Of a stretch of 64,000 nt of DNA, positions 42,455 to 54,660 are shown piece by piece. The position numbers and the translations under genes were made by a program. The notes under the pieces are model-generated. The model had not been told where the DNA came from. It saw nothing but the letters and a program-made list of their open reading frames with translations, and did no database searches. Positions within the stretch are counted from its first letter, which is position 1. Every line of letters begins with the position of its first letter. The DNA lies in NCBI GenBank assembly GCA_963383645.1, contig OY726557.1, forward strand, positions 149,907,860 to 149,971,859, in the 5' to 3' direction. Origin of the DNA: Muscardinus avellanarius (Eukaryota; Chordata; Mammalia; Rodentia; Gliridae).

Positions 42455-42630
42455 TGTGAGCTAGTTGACCTCAGACAGATCACTTACTTCTTTTCACTTC
42501 AAGTTCCTGATATAAACTGAGGGAAAGAATATCATTCCTCCCGTAGGGCTGCTGTGAGTACTACATGAGTTAAGGCACATGAAGTGTTCAGGCTTCAAAA
42601 CAGTCCATGATAATTAGCTATTAGTATTAG
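42455..42630 (+). mobile_element. MIR SINE
   Basis: 'gttgacctcagacagatcactta', 'gatataaactgagggaaaga', 'gtagggctgctgtgagtacta', 'gcacatgaagtgttcagg' in MIR order. Confidence 0.75.
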
Positions 42631-43490
42631 CACAGCTGCCATCCAGTTACCCACACACAGGGAGGCCTTGCTCATCCTTCAGTGAAGATAATGGAGAGGT
42701 GTCTAATAGATGATGCTAGCCCCACCCTTTCACTTTCACATGAGTAAATAAGAGACACAAATATAATAAGAAATACTTCAGATCTCAGAGATTTTTATGG
42801 AAGAACCAGAGACAAGAATTAGGGTCCTCTGCCTCCCTGTCCAAAGTGTCTTTTACTGCATCAGATATTTGATTCAATTTCCATGCAACCAGTAGCTTTT
42901 AGCTATTCAAGCTTCAATCATGAACAATTTCAATCAGGCATGTGTATCTGGATGATTATAATCAGCTGCTAGGAAACAATGGCCTGATTGTTCAACTCAT
43001 TTTCCTCCTCTTCTCTCTGACATGGAATTAATGAGACAAACATTTCTGACTCACGAATTCACGGCAATGAAAGGCAAAAGGTTCTTCTTGCTGAGGAAGG
43101 GAGGTTAGCTCCGGCCAGCCCTCCCAAGTCCCTGATGGACAAGGCTTTATCTCAACTCTGCCTTCAACTTTGCTGAAGCAGAAACAGCAGAACACATCTC
43201 AGCTTGAGATGTGTCCTCTTCAGAATTGGATAGTAAAGGTTCTTGGTTTAGACTGATTCTACTCCCCTGTGAAAGCTCAGAGATCTTTTCTTCCAACCTC
43301 TAGCATAGTCAACCCCATCTGTTCTCACAGATTTCTGAATGAATACGCAGTGCTATATAAAAGAACAATGCCTATTAGGAGCAAATTTTGCAGAATCATA
43401 TTACTCTCATATTTTCAAATTATTTTTTATCTTCTGACATTTCACCAAGGAATTAAAAGTATTCTTTGATCACTGGATTTTTTTTTTTAA
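42631..43490. other. No recognised feature
   Basis: Single-copy-looking sequence. Confidence 0.4.
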
Positions 43491-43670
43491 AGCCAGGTTT
43501 TAGAAAGTACTTAAGTGATCCCAGTACTTGAGAGGCTGAGACAGGAGGTTCAAGACCAGCTTCAACAACTTAGGGAGATTCTCAGCAACTGAGACTCTGT
43601 TTCAAAATAAAAAATAGAGTGTTTCAGAAGTAGAACAACTCTAGATTCAATCCTCAGCACTGCATAAAAG
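43491..43670 (+). mobile_element. B1-dID SINE, rearranged
   Basis: 'agccaggttttagaaagta', 'gatcccagtacttgagaggc', 'gactctgtttcaaaataaaaa', 'gattcaatcctcagcactgc'. The second 'gcaacttagtgag' repeat is shortened. Confidence 0.88.
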
Positions 43671-43689
43671 GCAGGGGCGCAGGAGATCT

Positions 43690-44515
43690 GAATAGGCATT
43701 ACAATTGGCTAATAAATATATGTAAAAATGTTCAGCATCACTTGCAATTAGGGAAATGTATACCATATATATTAATAATGCTGTTGAGGATGTAGGGGGG
43801 ATTTTTATACGCTGCCGCTAGAATTGTAGATTAGTACAGTCATGATGGAAATCAGTTTGGAAGTTCCTTAAAAAATAAATAACAGGTATACCACTCCTAG
43901 GTGTCTTCCCTAAAGAACTAAAATCAGAATACTATAGTGATACATGCACACTCTTGTCTATAGTAGCACAATTCACAATAGCCAAAGTATGGAACCAGCC
44001 CAGGTGCCTGTCAACAGATGAACGGACAAAGAAAATATGGCCTATACACACAATGGAAATGTACTCAGCCATAAAGAATTATATAAATAATATATTATTG
44101 CAGGGAAATGGTTGGAGCCGGAGGGTATGCTGAAATCATCCAGTCTCAAAAAGTCAAGGGTGGTATGTTTTCTCACATATATGTGAGCTAGAAAGAAAAG
44201 AGAGCACACAGGGAGTTTTAACAATTCAGAGAGACACCAGTAGAGTAGTTGAAGAGTGTGGGGGAGCAGGCGAGAGAGGGGAAGAGGGAGGACTGAAGAA
44301 GGAAGTAGCTCAAACACCACTATGGAGATACTTGAAGCAGGTTTTACCACCAATTTCACTAACTGGCATGGGGAGGAAAGAGGAGGAGGAAGCCATGCAG
44401 GATGCAGTGGGAAGTATGCAAAGAGCTATGTGAATGTGTGTGTTTAGCACGCTGAACTTCACTATGATGAATAGCCGCAATGTGTCGACAAAATAAAAAT
44501 AACGAATAATAAAAA
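43690..44515 (+). mobile_element. L1 3' end, ORF2 tail plus 3' UTR, 5'-truncated
   Basis: 'aaaatgttcagcatcacttgca', 'catgatggaaatcagtttgg', 'cagcccaggtgcctgtcaaca', 'actcagccataaagaattat' (ORF2 C-terminal coding), then a purine-rich 3' UTR (44226-44400) and the end 'gacaaaataaaaataacgaa' with an A-rich tail. Its 3' UTR differs from the L1 at 59053, so it belongs to another, older L1 subfamily. Confidence 0.88.
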
Positions 44516-44788
44516 GGACAGAAAGAAGAGAGAAAAGGCAGGCAGGCTATATTTGTCTGCTGCTGTTCCTTTTTTTAACTTCTTAAGATGAATTTTAGAA
44601 TATTAATATTGAGCCTTTGCTTCTAATAAAAATTAATCATAAATTTACCTCGAATCTGGGTACAAATATCCTATATGTTATTTTTAAGTTTACATGGGAC
44701 AATTATGGAAATTGACTTTGTGCTAATCCATTAAGGAACTCAATAAATTATAAAGGATTAATCTCCTTTAACTATAATGCATTCAGTT

Positions 44789-45012
44789 AGAAATCAACAA
44801 CAGGTAAGCCGGGCGCACACTTGTAATCCCAGCACTTGGGAGGCTGAAACAGGAGGATCACACAGGTTCGAAGCCAGCCTCAGCTACTTAGTGAGGCTCT
44901 CAGTAACTTAGTGAGACCCTGTTTCCAAAAATAGGTCTGGGAGTATAGCCCAGATGTAGAAAGCCTCTGGGTTCCACCCCAAGTAACACAAAAGAAAGAA
45001 AGAAAGAAAGAG

Positions 45013-45071
<59 letters not shown>

Positions 45072-45101
45072 GAAAGAAAGAAAGAAATCAACAACAGGTA
45101 A
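44789..45101 (+). mobile_element. B1-dID SINE with perfect 19-bp target duplication and (GAAA)n tail
   Basis: 'agaaatcaacaacaggtaa' at 44789-44807 and 45083-45101. The dimer 'gccgggcgcacacttgtaatc' to 'ttccaccccaagtaacac' ends at about 44991. The tail 44992-45082 is (GAAA)n with a few GAGA interruptions, so the whole microsatellite lies inside the duplication and was born with the SINE. Confidence 0.97.
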
Positions 45102-45413
45102 TTATATCAATCCCAAATATTTCAAAATTTCTAAAATACTCGTGTATTTTTCAATTGTTGAATACATTGTCTTACATAAAGCAGATATTATATTGGTCAC
45201 TAAGTTGTCCTGTTGTGTACTTGACTCTTCAGGGAAAGAGAAAGAAGTATTAAAATATCCCACTATGATAATATATCTATCATTTTCTCCTTATAGGCCT
45301 ATCAATTATTTATTTATATATTTTGAATCCATGCTTTTATATACCTTTTAAGTTGATTTATTAGGCCTGAAATCTTTTATTTATTTTATCATATAGAGTG
45401 ATCCTTTTTATTT

Positions 45414-45416
<3 letters not shown>
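45102..45416. other. No recognised feature
   Basis: Probably part of an old antisense L1 ('ttcaattgttgaatacattg...ccactatgataatatatcta' resembles such coding remnants); not certain. Confidence 0.3.

Positions 45417-45457
<41 letters not shown>
45417..45457. repeat. (TG)n microsatellite at a SINE tail
   Basis: About 20 TG units joined to the next SINE. Confidence 0.97.
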
Positions 45458-45459
<2 letters not shown>

Positions 45460-45660
45460 ACTGGGGATTAAAACCAGGGGCATTCTACCTCCAAGCTATA
45501 AAAGCTGTACCCATAACTCTTCTCATTATTTGTTTTAGAACAGGGTCTCATTAGGTTGCTAAGAGTCTTACCAAGTTGCTGAGGCTGGTGTTGAACCTGT
45601 GATCCTCCTGTCTTGGCCTCCTAAGTACTGGGATCTGGGTGTGTACCATAGCATCTGCTG
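45458..45660 (-). mobile_element. B1-dID SINE
   Basis: 'ttactggggattaaaaccagg', 'gaacagggtctcattaggttg', 'tcctaagtactgggatctgg'. Confidence 0.92.
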
Positions 45661-46439
45661 TTAATGGTATTTGAGGATGGAGCTTTTGGGCAGTAATAAG
45701 ACTAGATGATACCATGACAATGGTACTTTTAATGGTAATATTTTGCAAGAAGAGAGACCCAATAAGCAACCTCGTTCTATCTTACCATGTGTTGTCCTGT
45801 GCTACCTTGAGACCCTACAAAGTGTCCCCACAAAAAAGAAAGACCTCACCAAACATAGCTACTCTAATTTTGCATTTTCCAGCCTTCAGAACCATGGGCC
45901 AAACAAACTGTTACTATTTATAAATTATTCAGCCTGTGGGAAACAGTTGTAACAGTGAAAAATCAGTCACAGTGTAAAGCTCCAGGTTGACATTAATTTA
46001 GGGAAAACATTCTTTGACTCTCTACAACACTTGAGCTTTCCAAAGACAAAGTTCCCATATAACTTGGGGAAGGAAATTCATATTGCATCAGGCCTGAACA
46101 TACTTAACATCACTTCCCTCAATCCTGTACATTCAGGCCTAATTTACTTCATCTTTTTGATTCTGGAAGAGAATGATGTATACCCATAGTCTCTTCCAAG
46201 GTCTCTGAAGCTCAGAGCTCATCACTCCTCTCTTTCTAATATTTAAATTCGGTTTTCTGGAGAACCTGACAGCTCTATATTCCAAAATGGCCCACAGAGC
46301 ACATCCAGCCATAGAAATAATATAATTGTATTGAGAAGTTCACAGGCCAGAGACTTCGAACCAGGCAAACCTAGTCACTTAGACTTCAGTAGCAAACTTC
46401 CTCTACCAAGAAAGTTCCCTAATCTCTAATCTCTCTACC
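45661..46439. other. No recognised feature
   Basis: Two overlapping 69-aa + frames (45714-45952) without motif. Nothing else recognised. Confidence 0.4.
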
Positions 46440-47110
46440 ATCTTGCTCTCCAGTTATATTTCTGGTCAAAATTACTCTTCTACTCATGACCCTGCCCTTG
46501 CATCTTTCTTTTTGACATTATAAGATTCCTTGATACTATATCATGTGTCTATTTGTTTTGCTTTGTTTTTGTACTGGGAACTGAACCCAGGGGTATTCTA
46601 CATCTAGGATACACCTCAGAGTCTTGCAAGGTTATTGATAGTCTTGCTACATTGCTGAGGCTGTCCTTCAACCTCCAAGCCTCTTATCTCAGATTCTTAA
46701 ATTCTCAGATTCTTAAATATCAAGATTATAGGCATGTACCACCATGCCCAATGCATCCATCTTTACACAGGCTGTTCTTGCTGACATGCCTCACTACACT
46801 AGGGCATATATACCTGATGATCTCCTAGGACTTCTTCAAGAAACTAACCCAACATTTCCTCCTCCATGAAGGCTTCTCCAATCCATCTGTTCAGATCATT
46901 CTTTTGATAATGCCTTTGCTAACTGCACCAGTTGCACCAATTATAGTACTCTGATATTGCACTTTCTAACTACATTTAATTTATTATTTCATCTTTGATG
47001 TCTTTAATAACCAAAATATAATCTTTTTATAACCTCAACACAGAACAGTTTTTATATAAACAGTGTTTATAACCTAACACATGATTGGCACTCAATTACT
47101 ATTAAAAGAA
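46440..47110 (+). mobile_element. L2 LINE 3' end, interrupted by a SINE
   Basis: After the SINE, 'gctgttcttgctgacatgcc', 'atttcctcctccatgaaggctt', 'ctccaatccatctgttcag' and the end 'acacatgattggcactcaatta' follow the order of the L2 3' region. The left boundary is uncertain. Confidence 0.6.
46567..46752 (-). mobile_element. B1-dID SINE inside L2
   Basis: 'gtactgggaactgaacccagg', 'gtcttgctacattgctgaggc', 'catgtaccaccatgcccaa'. A 16-bp direct repeat 'ctcagattcttaaatt' lies in the B1 half. Confidence 0.88.
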
Positions 47111-48512
47111 TCCAGAAAAGGGAATTTTACCTACTTATAGAAGTAAAGTTTCAAGAAAAATAATCAAAGGATAAATAAAGTTGGATAATAAAGCTCTGGC
47201 TCTCAGAGTGTTTGTATTCTGTCTCTATTGATTGAACTCTATTGGAAGCATGAACTTTGTCACTTGATTGCTCAAAAATAGTTTTAATTTGGGGAAATAT
47301 GATCCATTAGGCTGCTTTTACTTTCAACTTGCAGGCAAAACCTTTTAAGTCATCATCCACAATTACTTCTAGACAAATAAATATTCCCCCCTCTCTGCCC
47401 AATTGAGATACTTCATTTGTATATATGTTTCTCTGAGGTCAAACTCAGCATCCATCTTTCATTTAAAGCATATCAGCTCAGTCATTTCCATCCCATTTGG
47501 ATTTCATGCTATGAACTTCCTGAAAATAACATTGGTTCATAGGCTTAGGTGTATCAGTCAACTGATTTAATATTAAAACTTTTGAGCCACCTTGAAAAGC
47601 TCTAACTCTTGCTTCAAAAATGAAAAAAAAGCTTTTATTTCTCTGCCAACTCTCCAATCTCCTTTTAAAAAGCACTATCAGACCATTCCTCTTGCCCCAT
47701 ATTTCTTCATAAATTTCTCTGCTCAATGTTTCATCACATTTTTAATCAAATGGCAGTTGTTCAAGTAGGCAAATCTATATCAAGAGCATCTCACACTACT
47801 GTCAATATACAACTTCACAAAGATCTGGGGAATGCAACTATTTCTCCTGTTTCAAAGCTGAAGAGAGCCTCCCTCTGTGGGTAGTGTAGCCTTAACCCCT
47901 ACATTTCCAAATGCAACAGTTTTCATTGAAAATTTTGCCACATTCTTTTTCTTTTAAATTAGCCACAAAAGAAAGTTCTAGAAGAATGTGTTTCTTTTAT
48001 AGATTCTCTGATGGAAAATTCACCAAAAGTAGAGAGATAAATAGTAAGTCCCTGAAAAACTAGAAACATAAATCAGTGTCTTGTTCAACATAAAGGCAAT
48101 TTTGCAGTTGTCCTCCTAAAGGAGTAATCTGTGGACTTCTGTGAACAATCTAGGCTGTTGTACTAAATCCAATTCCATTGTGTCATGCACTGGTCCTCTA
48201 ATATTTTAAATGGTTCAATCGTACTAGTTTTATTTTTTCCTAGAGAGCAAATTAAAGGAAACTGTAGCTAAATATGGTGCTTCATTTTTCTAAATCCTAT
48301 TTTTCACTTATTTGAATACAGTCGTAGAAATTTTGTGTGTGAATGGAGTAGGATATGTGTGGAAATCCTTTGAATAAAAGATAATAGTAATAAATCAGGA
48401 TCATTTTTGTTGTATGATCTTAATATATTCCATTAACCTGTACATTTTTTACTAAATGAATTTGATGATCTGTAAGTCCTTCCTAGTTTGTACATTCTAA
48501 AATATCTTTAGT
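47111..48512. other. About 1.4 kb without recognised repeats
   Basis: Single-copy-looking AT-rich sequence; an 82-aa - frame has no motif. Confidence 0.4.
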
Positions 48513-48716
48513 GAGCTGGGCATGGTAGTGCACACTTGTAATCCCAGCATTAGGGAGGCTGAGACAGGAGAATCGAGGTTTCTGGACAGCCTCCGCTACT
48601 TAGTGAGGTTCTTTGCAACTCAAGGAGACCCTATTTCAAAATAAAGTATAAAAAGCAGGGCAGGGAGTATATCTCAAAGGTAGAATGCTCCTGAGTTTCT
48701 CCCCAGTACCAAAAAA
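48513..48716 (+). mobile_element. B1-dID SINE
   Basis: 'gagctgggcatggtagtgca', 'gctacttagtgaggttctttg', 'gggcagggagtatatctcaa', 'tctccccagtacc' and an A-rich tail. Confidence 0.93.
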
Positions 48717-48916
48717 ATAAAATAAGATAAAATGAAATAAAAACTTTAATTTGAAACTTGTTTTTTTTACTTCTGTACACTAAAACTATTAACACAAGTT
48801 TTTCAGTAGTTTCTAGAAGAGTCCAGAAATGATGCTACCCTGCCCCTAGAAGGACTTTATTTTTTAATTTTATTTTTCTTATCTAGGAAATCTAGGAAGA
48901 TATTATCGTTTGTTTC

Positions 48917-49117
48917 ATTATTGGGGATTGGATCCAAGGGAAATCTACCTCTGAACTACATCCTAGCCCTTTTTTAAATATTGTTTTATTTTGAAACAGG
49001 GTCTCACTAAGTTGCTGAGGGTCTTGCTAAACTGTTCAGGCTGATCTTAAATTTGATCTGCCTGTCTTAGCCTCCTAAGTACTGAGATTATAGGCATGGA
49101 CCAGCATCTCACCTGGT
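48917..49117 (-). mobile_element. B1-dID SINE
   Basis: 'tattggggattggatccaag', 'ttttgaaacagggtctcacta', 'cctcctaagtactgagatta'. Confidence 0.92.
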
Positions 49118-51269
49118 TTAGCGAGCCATTGTTAAATATTCGGATCATATGAAGACCAAACACCTGCTACCTTTGTGGTCATACATCCTTTCAGTAAATT
49201 CCTTTACCACTCTAATTTAACATATCATTAAAGTCTGTTCCTTTAGGATATGGACACCTGCAGAGCACCCAATACATTTCCTTTGTCTTTATACTTCTTA
49301 GGCCTCAAATAGTGTTAGGGATGTAGTAAATGTTGAGTTGATATTTTCTAAAGGAGTGTAAAGTGGTAACTCTCAAACCTCTACCTGGAATTAAAATGGA
49401 CTTCCTTGAGAAGCACAGACTAAAGTATATTCTTAGTGGAATTTCAACCTAAGCCTTGACATCTCTAGCTAAACATATGACTCACCAGATATGAGTGGTA
49501 ATGTTTGAAAGAAAAGATTATCTTTGTGAGAAGTCCATCCTAAATCAATATGTCTTTATTACCTGATATGTTCAGAGATATTGCTACCTCTCCCCCAAAA
49601 TAGCAAGCCAATTTTATTAGAAACCTTTCTGGGAGGAATATACATATGCACATACACATACATATATGTCGAGGGGGACTTTAGGTGGATAATTAAGATC
49701 CAAACTTTAATAAATATCCATTTGTCCATCAGTACTTTAGACTTAATATATGCATGGTCAGATGTTAGGAGCTGATTCTGATGACCAGAGAAAAATCTTT
49801 AGACAAAGAGATGTAGGTCCAATGCTTGAGTTCAGGCCTATATGTCTTGTTATGTTATTTGCCTGGGGAAAGAATGGGGATTTCAGAATTTTAGGATGGG
49901 GACCAACCATCCCAGCAGTAAAATAGCTGATTAAATTTTATGAACAGGAATGTCTAATGTTAAATTTGTGGTTGTTTACATGGCCAAGATATAAACACTT
50001 TCTTTATAAAGAGTCCTATACTAAATTCTCACCATAGCTTTACATGAAATTCTTGTGAGTGGCATTTTTAATTCAAAATTGAAGAAAGGTCTGAAATTTG
50101 TATTTTTGTTCAATGTAGTACAAAATAGAGCTAGGACAAGCTCATGTTAAGGTAATCCATATAAATTCCTACTACATGGGCAGGAGAAGTACAGACCCAT
50201 AAGTGCCCATGAGGCTGTGAACACTTTTAAATTTTCCAGATATTTAGGAGAGAGGGTGGAGTTATACCCTCATATAGTATTTTATGGAAAACTTATCCAA
50301 ATCTCAAAGATCAGGAGGAAGAATAAACATGTCAAATATGCATCAACTTCATCTTGCATTTCATCAGTTCATTTTTCACCACTCCTATTTATTACTGGAA
50401 TCATAGCCCAAACACCCAACTCTGGGAGTCTCAACAAATCATTTCTGGCCACTTAGTCACAAAAAACAAATAAAAAATGTAATGGTGAAAAGCAGTAAAT
50501 GAAATGTAATCAGTATAGCTGTACTGGGAAGACAAAGAGGAGCAGTGTTTTCAATCCCATCTTTGGAGTTATTGACAAGAATGTCCAGGTTATATAGACA
50601 AAGGAGACCAGAAGTATTCATAGTTAAGTAGGCTTGGTCAAACTGCAGTCTGGCTGATTTTCTAGTCTCAAGATTTTCTAGCTGCTATGGTAAGTTATTA
50701 TCATCTGGAAGGTAGTTTTGAATCATAACAAGATGTTTATTTATAAAACCTGTTGTTCCTAGAATCCAAAGTGATAGATTCAGAAAAAAGTAGACAGACT
50801 CAGAATAGAGGCAAAGATGTCACTTTTTTACATTTTCAAGTTCAAGTGAAAAGTCAGCATTTTTAGAAATAGCAGCATTTATGCCCTTGTTACAGTACCC
50901 AACTGAAAAGAGCCCCTTATTTACACATAGAAGAATGTGAAAAAATAATTAGAAATTAATTACCTTTCCCTTCCCCTAAAACAGGTCTAAATGGCTATGA
51001 CTGAACTAGAGGCCATATGCTGAACTAGATTTCTGCCCTTCTTTTTAAAAATGGTTCACCATGAGACCTTGAACACCTATCACACTTCTCTCATCTTAAT
51101 TTCCACCCCTTTTCAAAGAGGAGAATGAGCAAAGATCTTCAGTGCCTGCATGCTTTACCACTCTTTAGTATTCTCAATTTGATTTCAAGCCCTTACAAAC
51201 ATTAAGCTGCATGAATGGCATAGGTTGGAGCCAAATTTCATTTTTACTATTCTGGTAAGAATGTTCTTC
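49118..51269. other. About 2.1 kb, almost free of recognised repeats
   Basis: A weak L2-like phrase ('tttgtctttatacttctt...gggatgtagtaaatgttgag') lies at 49270-49345. The rest is the longest SINE-free stretch in the window, with no reading frame over 80 aa. Confidence 0.4.
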
Positions 51270-51545
51270 GTCCTCCTCCTTGCCCTTCTAACAACTTCAT
51301 CAAAAACTTTTTGATGCTCCAGTCAGTGCTGATTCCCATTAGATATTCTCTCATTGCATCCTGTTAATCTGTTCACAGTTCTGTCAAATACTCATCACAT
51401 ACAGTGTTTGCATGCCTGCAAACAATGAGCTCCTTAAAACAGAGCATTAAACTTTCATCTCAGTAACTCACACTTACCATGATACCTGAATACAAAATTA
51501 GTAAATAAGTACTGATAAAATAAATTAATGAGTAAGCAAATGAAT
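51270..51545 (+). mobile_element. L2 LINE 3'-end fragment
   Basis: 'acaatgagctccttaaaacag', 'aactcacacttaccatgatac', 'aattagtaaataagtactg' fit the last 100 bp of L2. Upstream limit approximate. Confidence 0.5.
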
Positions 51546-51684
51546 GACTTGTTTCCCTTATAACACCTAACATGCTTTGGCAGCAATGCAAGTTAATTAT
51601 GTTTATAGTGAATTGTTTTGCTTCTGACCTTCCAGAATAGTTTAAAAGTATTAGAGAATTAGTCAAAGTAGAGGTAGGATAAAG

Positions 51685-51893
51685 ATCCACCTGGGGCCGG
51701 ACATGGTGGCGCACGCTTGTAATCCCCACACTTGGGAGGCGGAGACAGGAGGATCGTGCTGGTTCAAAGCCAGCCTCGCTGGCTTAAGAGACCCTGTTTC
51801 CAAAAAAATATATAAAATATGTCTGGGAGTGTAGCCCGGAGGTAGAAGGGCCTCCAGGAAGCCCAGTACCATAAAAAAAAAAATCCACCTGGG
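51685..51893 (+). mobile_element. Young-type B1-dID SINE with perfect 11-bp target duplication
   Basis: 'atccacctggg' at 51685-51695 and 51883-51893. 'gccggacatggtggcgcacg', 'gggaggcggagacaggagga', 'ctggcttaagagaccctg', 'gtctgggagtgtagcccgga', 'ctccaggaagcccagtacc'. Confidence 0.96.
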
Positions 51894-53073
51894 TGTGAGG
51901 AAGTTTTTTTTATTCATTGATTCAAACCTCATAGAACTCCTGGGTTTCAATATTGGCAAGTGGGAGTGCTTAGTATTTTAACTGTATACTTGGTTTTAAT
52001 TCATCACTTATATGTAAGGAGGATGTTTTAACCCAATGCTCCCTCTCTATCTCAAGATACACTAAAGGAAAGCAGCAACTGGGTTTGATTACCATAGGAA
52101 TATTACTATCATCAAAAATTTATTGAGAAGCAAGTGCAAGTCAAACCTATGGTGGAGGTTACAGGAAATACAGAGCTGCAATTGTGCTTTTTTCTATGAC
52201 AAGGGTTTTATTAAATTGGGATTGAGATTGTAGAGTGAATGTAAGGTATACCTATACCACTCAGTGTGCAATATACTCTTCCCTACATTGACCAGAAGTT
52301 CTGCAGACTTTTAAAGACTGAAGAGGACTGACCAGGGCTTCCTGAAGCTCACTGAGACATCAGCAATGGTACTTCATGAACTAAACATCAGATAGTGTGT
52401 CTGAAAAGTAAATGGTGAACACATGGGATGATTTAAATGCATATATTCACATTAGTGGACTCATACCACTGACTAGGGCTGAAGCCCATGTAAGGGAAAA
52501 AAATTACTTCCTTCTACTCTTCTAAGACTTTTGACTATCTAAATATTAAATCAACATAAAATAATTTAACAGAAAATGTGATTTTAATTATTTATATATA
52601 CAACAGGTACACCACAATAACACAATACTCCTAAAAGTGGCCAGATGATTGAGGCTTATTATTATTATCATTTTAATTAAATAAATCTATGGAATACACT
52701 GTGATCATTCATATATCACCTCATGCTGCAGAAAGGAACAGAAAGTTGTAACTTCTATGGGATGGTAGAGACAAATTATGGAAAAATGGAGAGAAAGTAG
52801 ATGGTGAAGAAAGGTTGTCTTTTTATGTAGGTAAAATATCTCAGGTCACAGACTTTGTCTCAGAATGTCTCTTTTTAGGTATAGAAGCCTTGACTATGAA
52901 AATTTTCTTTATAGAAGTAAATTTTCTTTACAAAACAGTAACGTCTTGGAGATTCTATTTCTGCAGGTTCTCAAAATATCCAGATCAAAATAATGTGCTA
53001 AAGAGGTATATTTTAGAACCACACACTCTAGTTTCCCGCAGTCATATTTTGGAGTTATGCATCCCAAACCTCA
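51894..53073. other. About 1.2 kb without recognised repeats
   Basis: AT-rich. A 117-aa + frame (52815-53168) runs into a SINE and is not coding. Confidence 0.4.
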
Positions 53074-53270
53074 CTAGTTACATTTTTTTTTTTTTTGGTG
53101 GTACTGGGGTTCCTGGAAGCCCTTCTAACTCTGGGCTACACTCCCAGACCTATTTTCTGTATTTTTGAAACAGGGTCTCTTAAACCAGCGCGGCTGGCCT
53201 CGATCCTCCTGCCTCTGCCTCCCAAGCGCAGGAATTACAAGCGTGCGCCACCATGCCTGGCTAGTTACAT
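53074..53270 (-). mobile_element. Young-type B1-dID SINE with perfect 10-bp target duplication
   Basis: 'ctagttacat' at 53074-53083 and 53261-53270. T run (tail), 'ggtactggggttcctggaag', 'ctacactcccagacctatttt', 'gggtctcttaaaccagcgcg', 'gtgcgccaccatgcctgg'. A short deletion lies in the B1 half. Confidence 0.96.
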
Positions 53271-53524
53271 GTTGATCATTATGTGAAACGATGTTAGAAT
53301 TTTATATTGGATTAAATCACACACAAAATTTTTCTCAGGAATTATTTTGTAGTAAAATCAATTCATATATATCAGCCAACAAGGTTCTCTAAAAGATTCT
53401 ATGTGCAGATAAGTTATACCTAAACTTCTTCCTTTTCCCACTGAGTCACCAGTAATCATTATGGCATCTGCTCTTGTGTGGTGACAGGGAAAATATAGGA
53501 AATATGATTAAAGAACATATCAGA

Positions 53525-53785
53525 GTTCAAGAACTCTGACTTTAAGCACAGTCATATATGGACTTGAATTCTAACTCTAGCATTTACTAGCTGTGTAACA
53601 TGACCTTTGGTAAATTACTTAAAAGGACTTAAAATTTTCAGTTTCTTTCCCTATTAAGTGCTGGTGATTATAGTGGTTTAACACAGAATTGTTAGAAGGA
53701 GTCAATGCGTGAAATTGCATTAAGATTTTAGCATAGCATTTGGCAGATAGTTGTGTGCAATAGCATTTGTAATTTTTATTATTTA
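53525..53785 (+). mobile_element. MIR SINE, near complete
   Basis: 'gacttgaattctaactctagc', 'actagctgtgtaacatgaccttt', 'aattttcagtttctttcccta', 'agcatttggcagatagttg' in MIR order. Confidence 0.8.
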
Positions 53786-54064
53786 TTTTACCGTTATAGC
53801 CTAAATGGCTTTATAACTTGCATTGGAACAGAATTATGGTTAAGAAAAAAACTATAGTTAAGCATAAGAGTATTTCTGATTAAGCACAAAAGTATTTCTG
53901 ATAATCATTTTAGCTCTGGCTCTATTTTAATTTTTTCTCAATTTAATTATTAAGACTTTGGTAATGTTAGAGAATCTATATAAAATATTTACCATTTCCT
54001 TAATAAAATCCAACCCTAACATGTGCATAAATTAAGCTGTCATTTAAGACATAAGAATAGTGTG

Positions 54065-54660
54065 TTGGGCAGCTTTACATTACTATAAGAAACACCTGAG
54101 ATAAGTTGATTTATAAAGAGAAAAGGCCTATGTAGGCTCAAAGTTTTGTTCACTTCAGTCCATTACCAATTTGCTCCATTGCTTTGGATCTAGGGCAACA
54201 CATCATGGCAGAAGCACGTGGTGGAGCAAGCTATTCTTATGGCTAGAAACAACAAGAGAGAAGAGACCAGAATTTCACAATCCTCTTCAAGGGCACACCT
54301 TCTTTTTTTTTTTTTCTTCAGAACTGGGGATAGAACCTAGGGGCTTCTACCTCTGGGATATACCCCCTGAACTATTGTTTATTCTTTCATTTTTTTGAAA
54401 TAGGTTCTCACTGAGTTGCAAAGAACCTCACTAAGTAGCTGAGGCTGGCCACAAACCTCAATTCTCCTGTCTCGGCCTCCCAAATGCTGGGATTACAAGC
54501 ATATGCCACCATGCCTGGCGTAAGTGCACACCTTTGATCCCCTAACACCTTCTACTAAGCACCAGTCTTAAAGGTTCTATCACCTCCCAATTAGCATCAT
54601 GCTGGAGACCAAGCCATTACTACATGGCCCCTTGGAAGGCATTCTGGATCCAAACTAGAG
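54065..54660 (+). repeat. Old mammalian interspersed repeat, copy 2, split by a SINE
   Basis: Partner of 5197-5570: 'gggcagctttacattactata', 'cacctgagataagttgattta', 'ctccattgctttggatctag', 'aacacatcatggcagaag', then after the SINE 'cacctcccaattagcatcat', 'gagaccaagcc' and 'ccttggaaggcattc'. Family not named. Confidence 0.6.
54292..54533 (-). mobile_element. B1-dID SINE with target duplication
   Basis: 'gcacacctt' at 54292-54300 and 54525-54533. T run, 'gaactggggatagaaccta', 'tgaaataggttctcactgag', 'cctcccaaatgctgggatta', 'accatgcctggc'. Confidence 0.94.

Noticed and set aside
42138..42464. 108-aa frame with a hydrophobic segment as a possible membrane protein or exon
   Set aside because: No signal peptide, motif or flanking splice pattern that I can support; it also runs into a MIR element.
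53095..53286. Frames such as 'VLGFLEALL-LGYTPRPIF' repeated on both strands as a conserved peptide family
   Set aside because: The same peptide appears wherever a B1-dID SINE is read in antisense; it is SINE sequence, not a gene.
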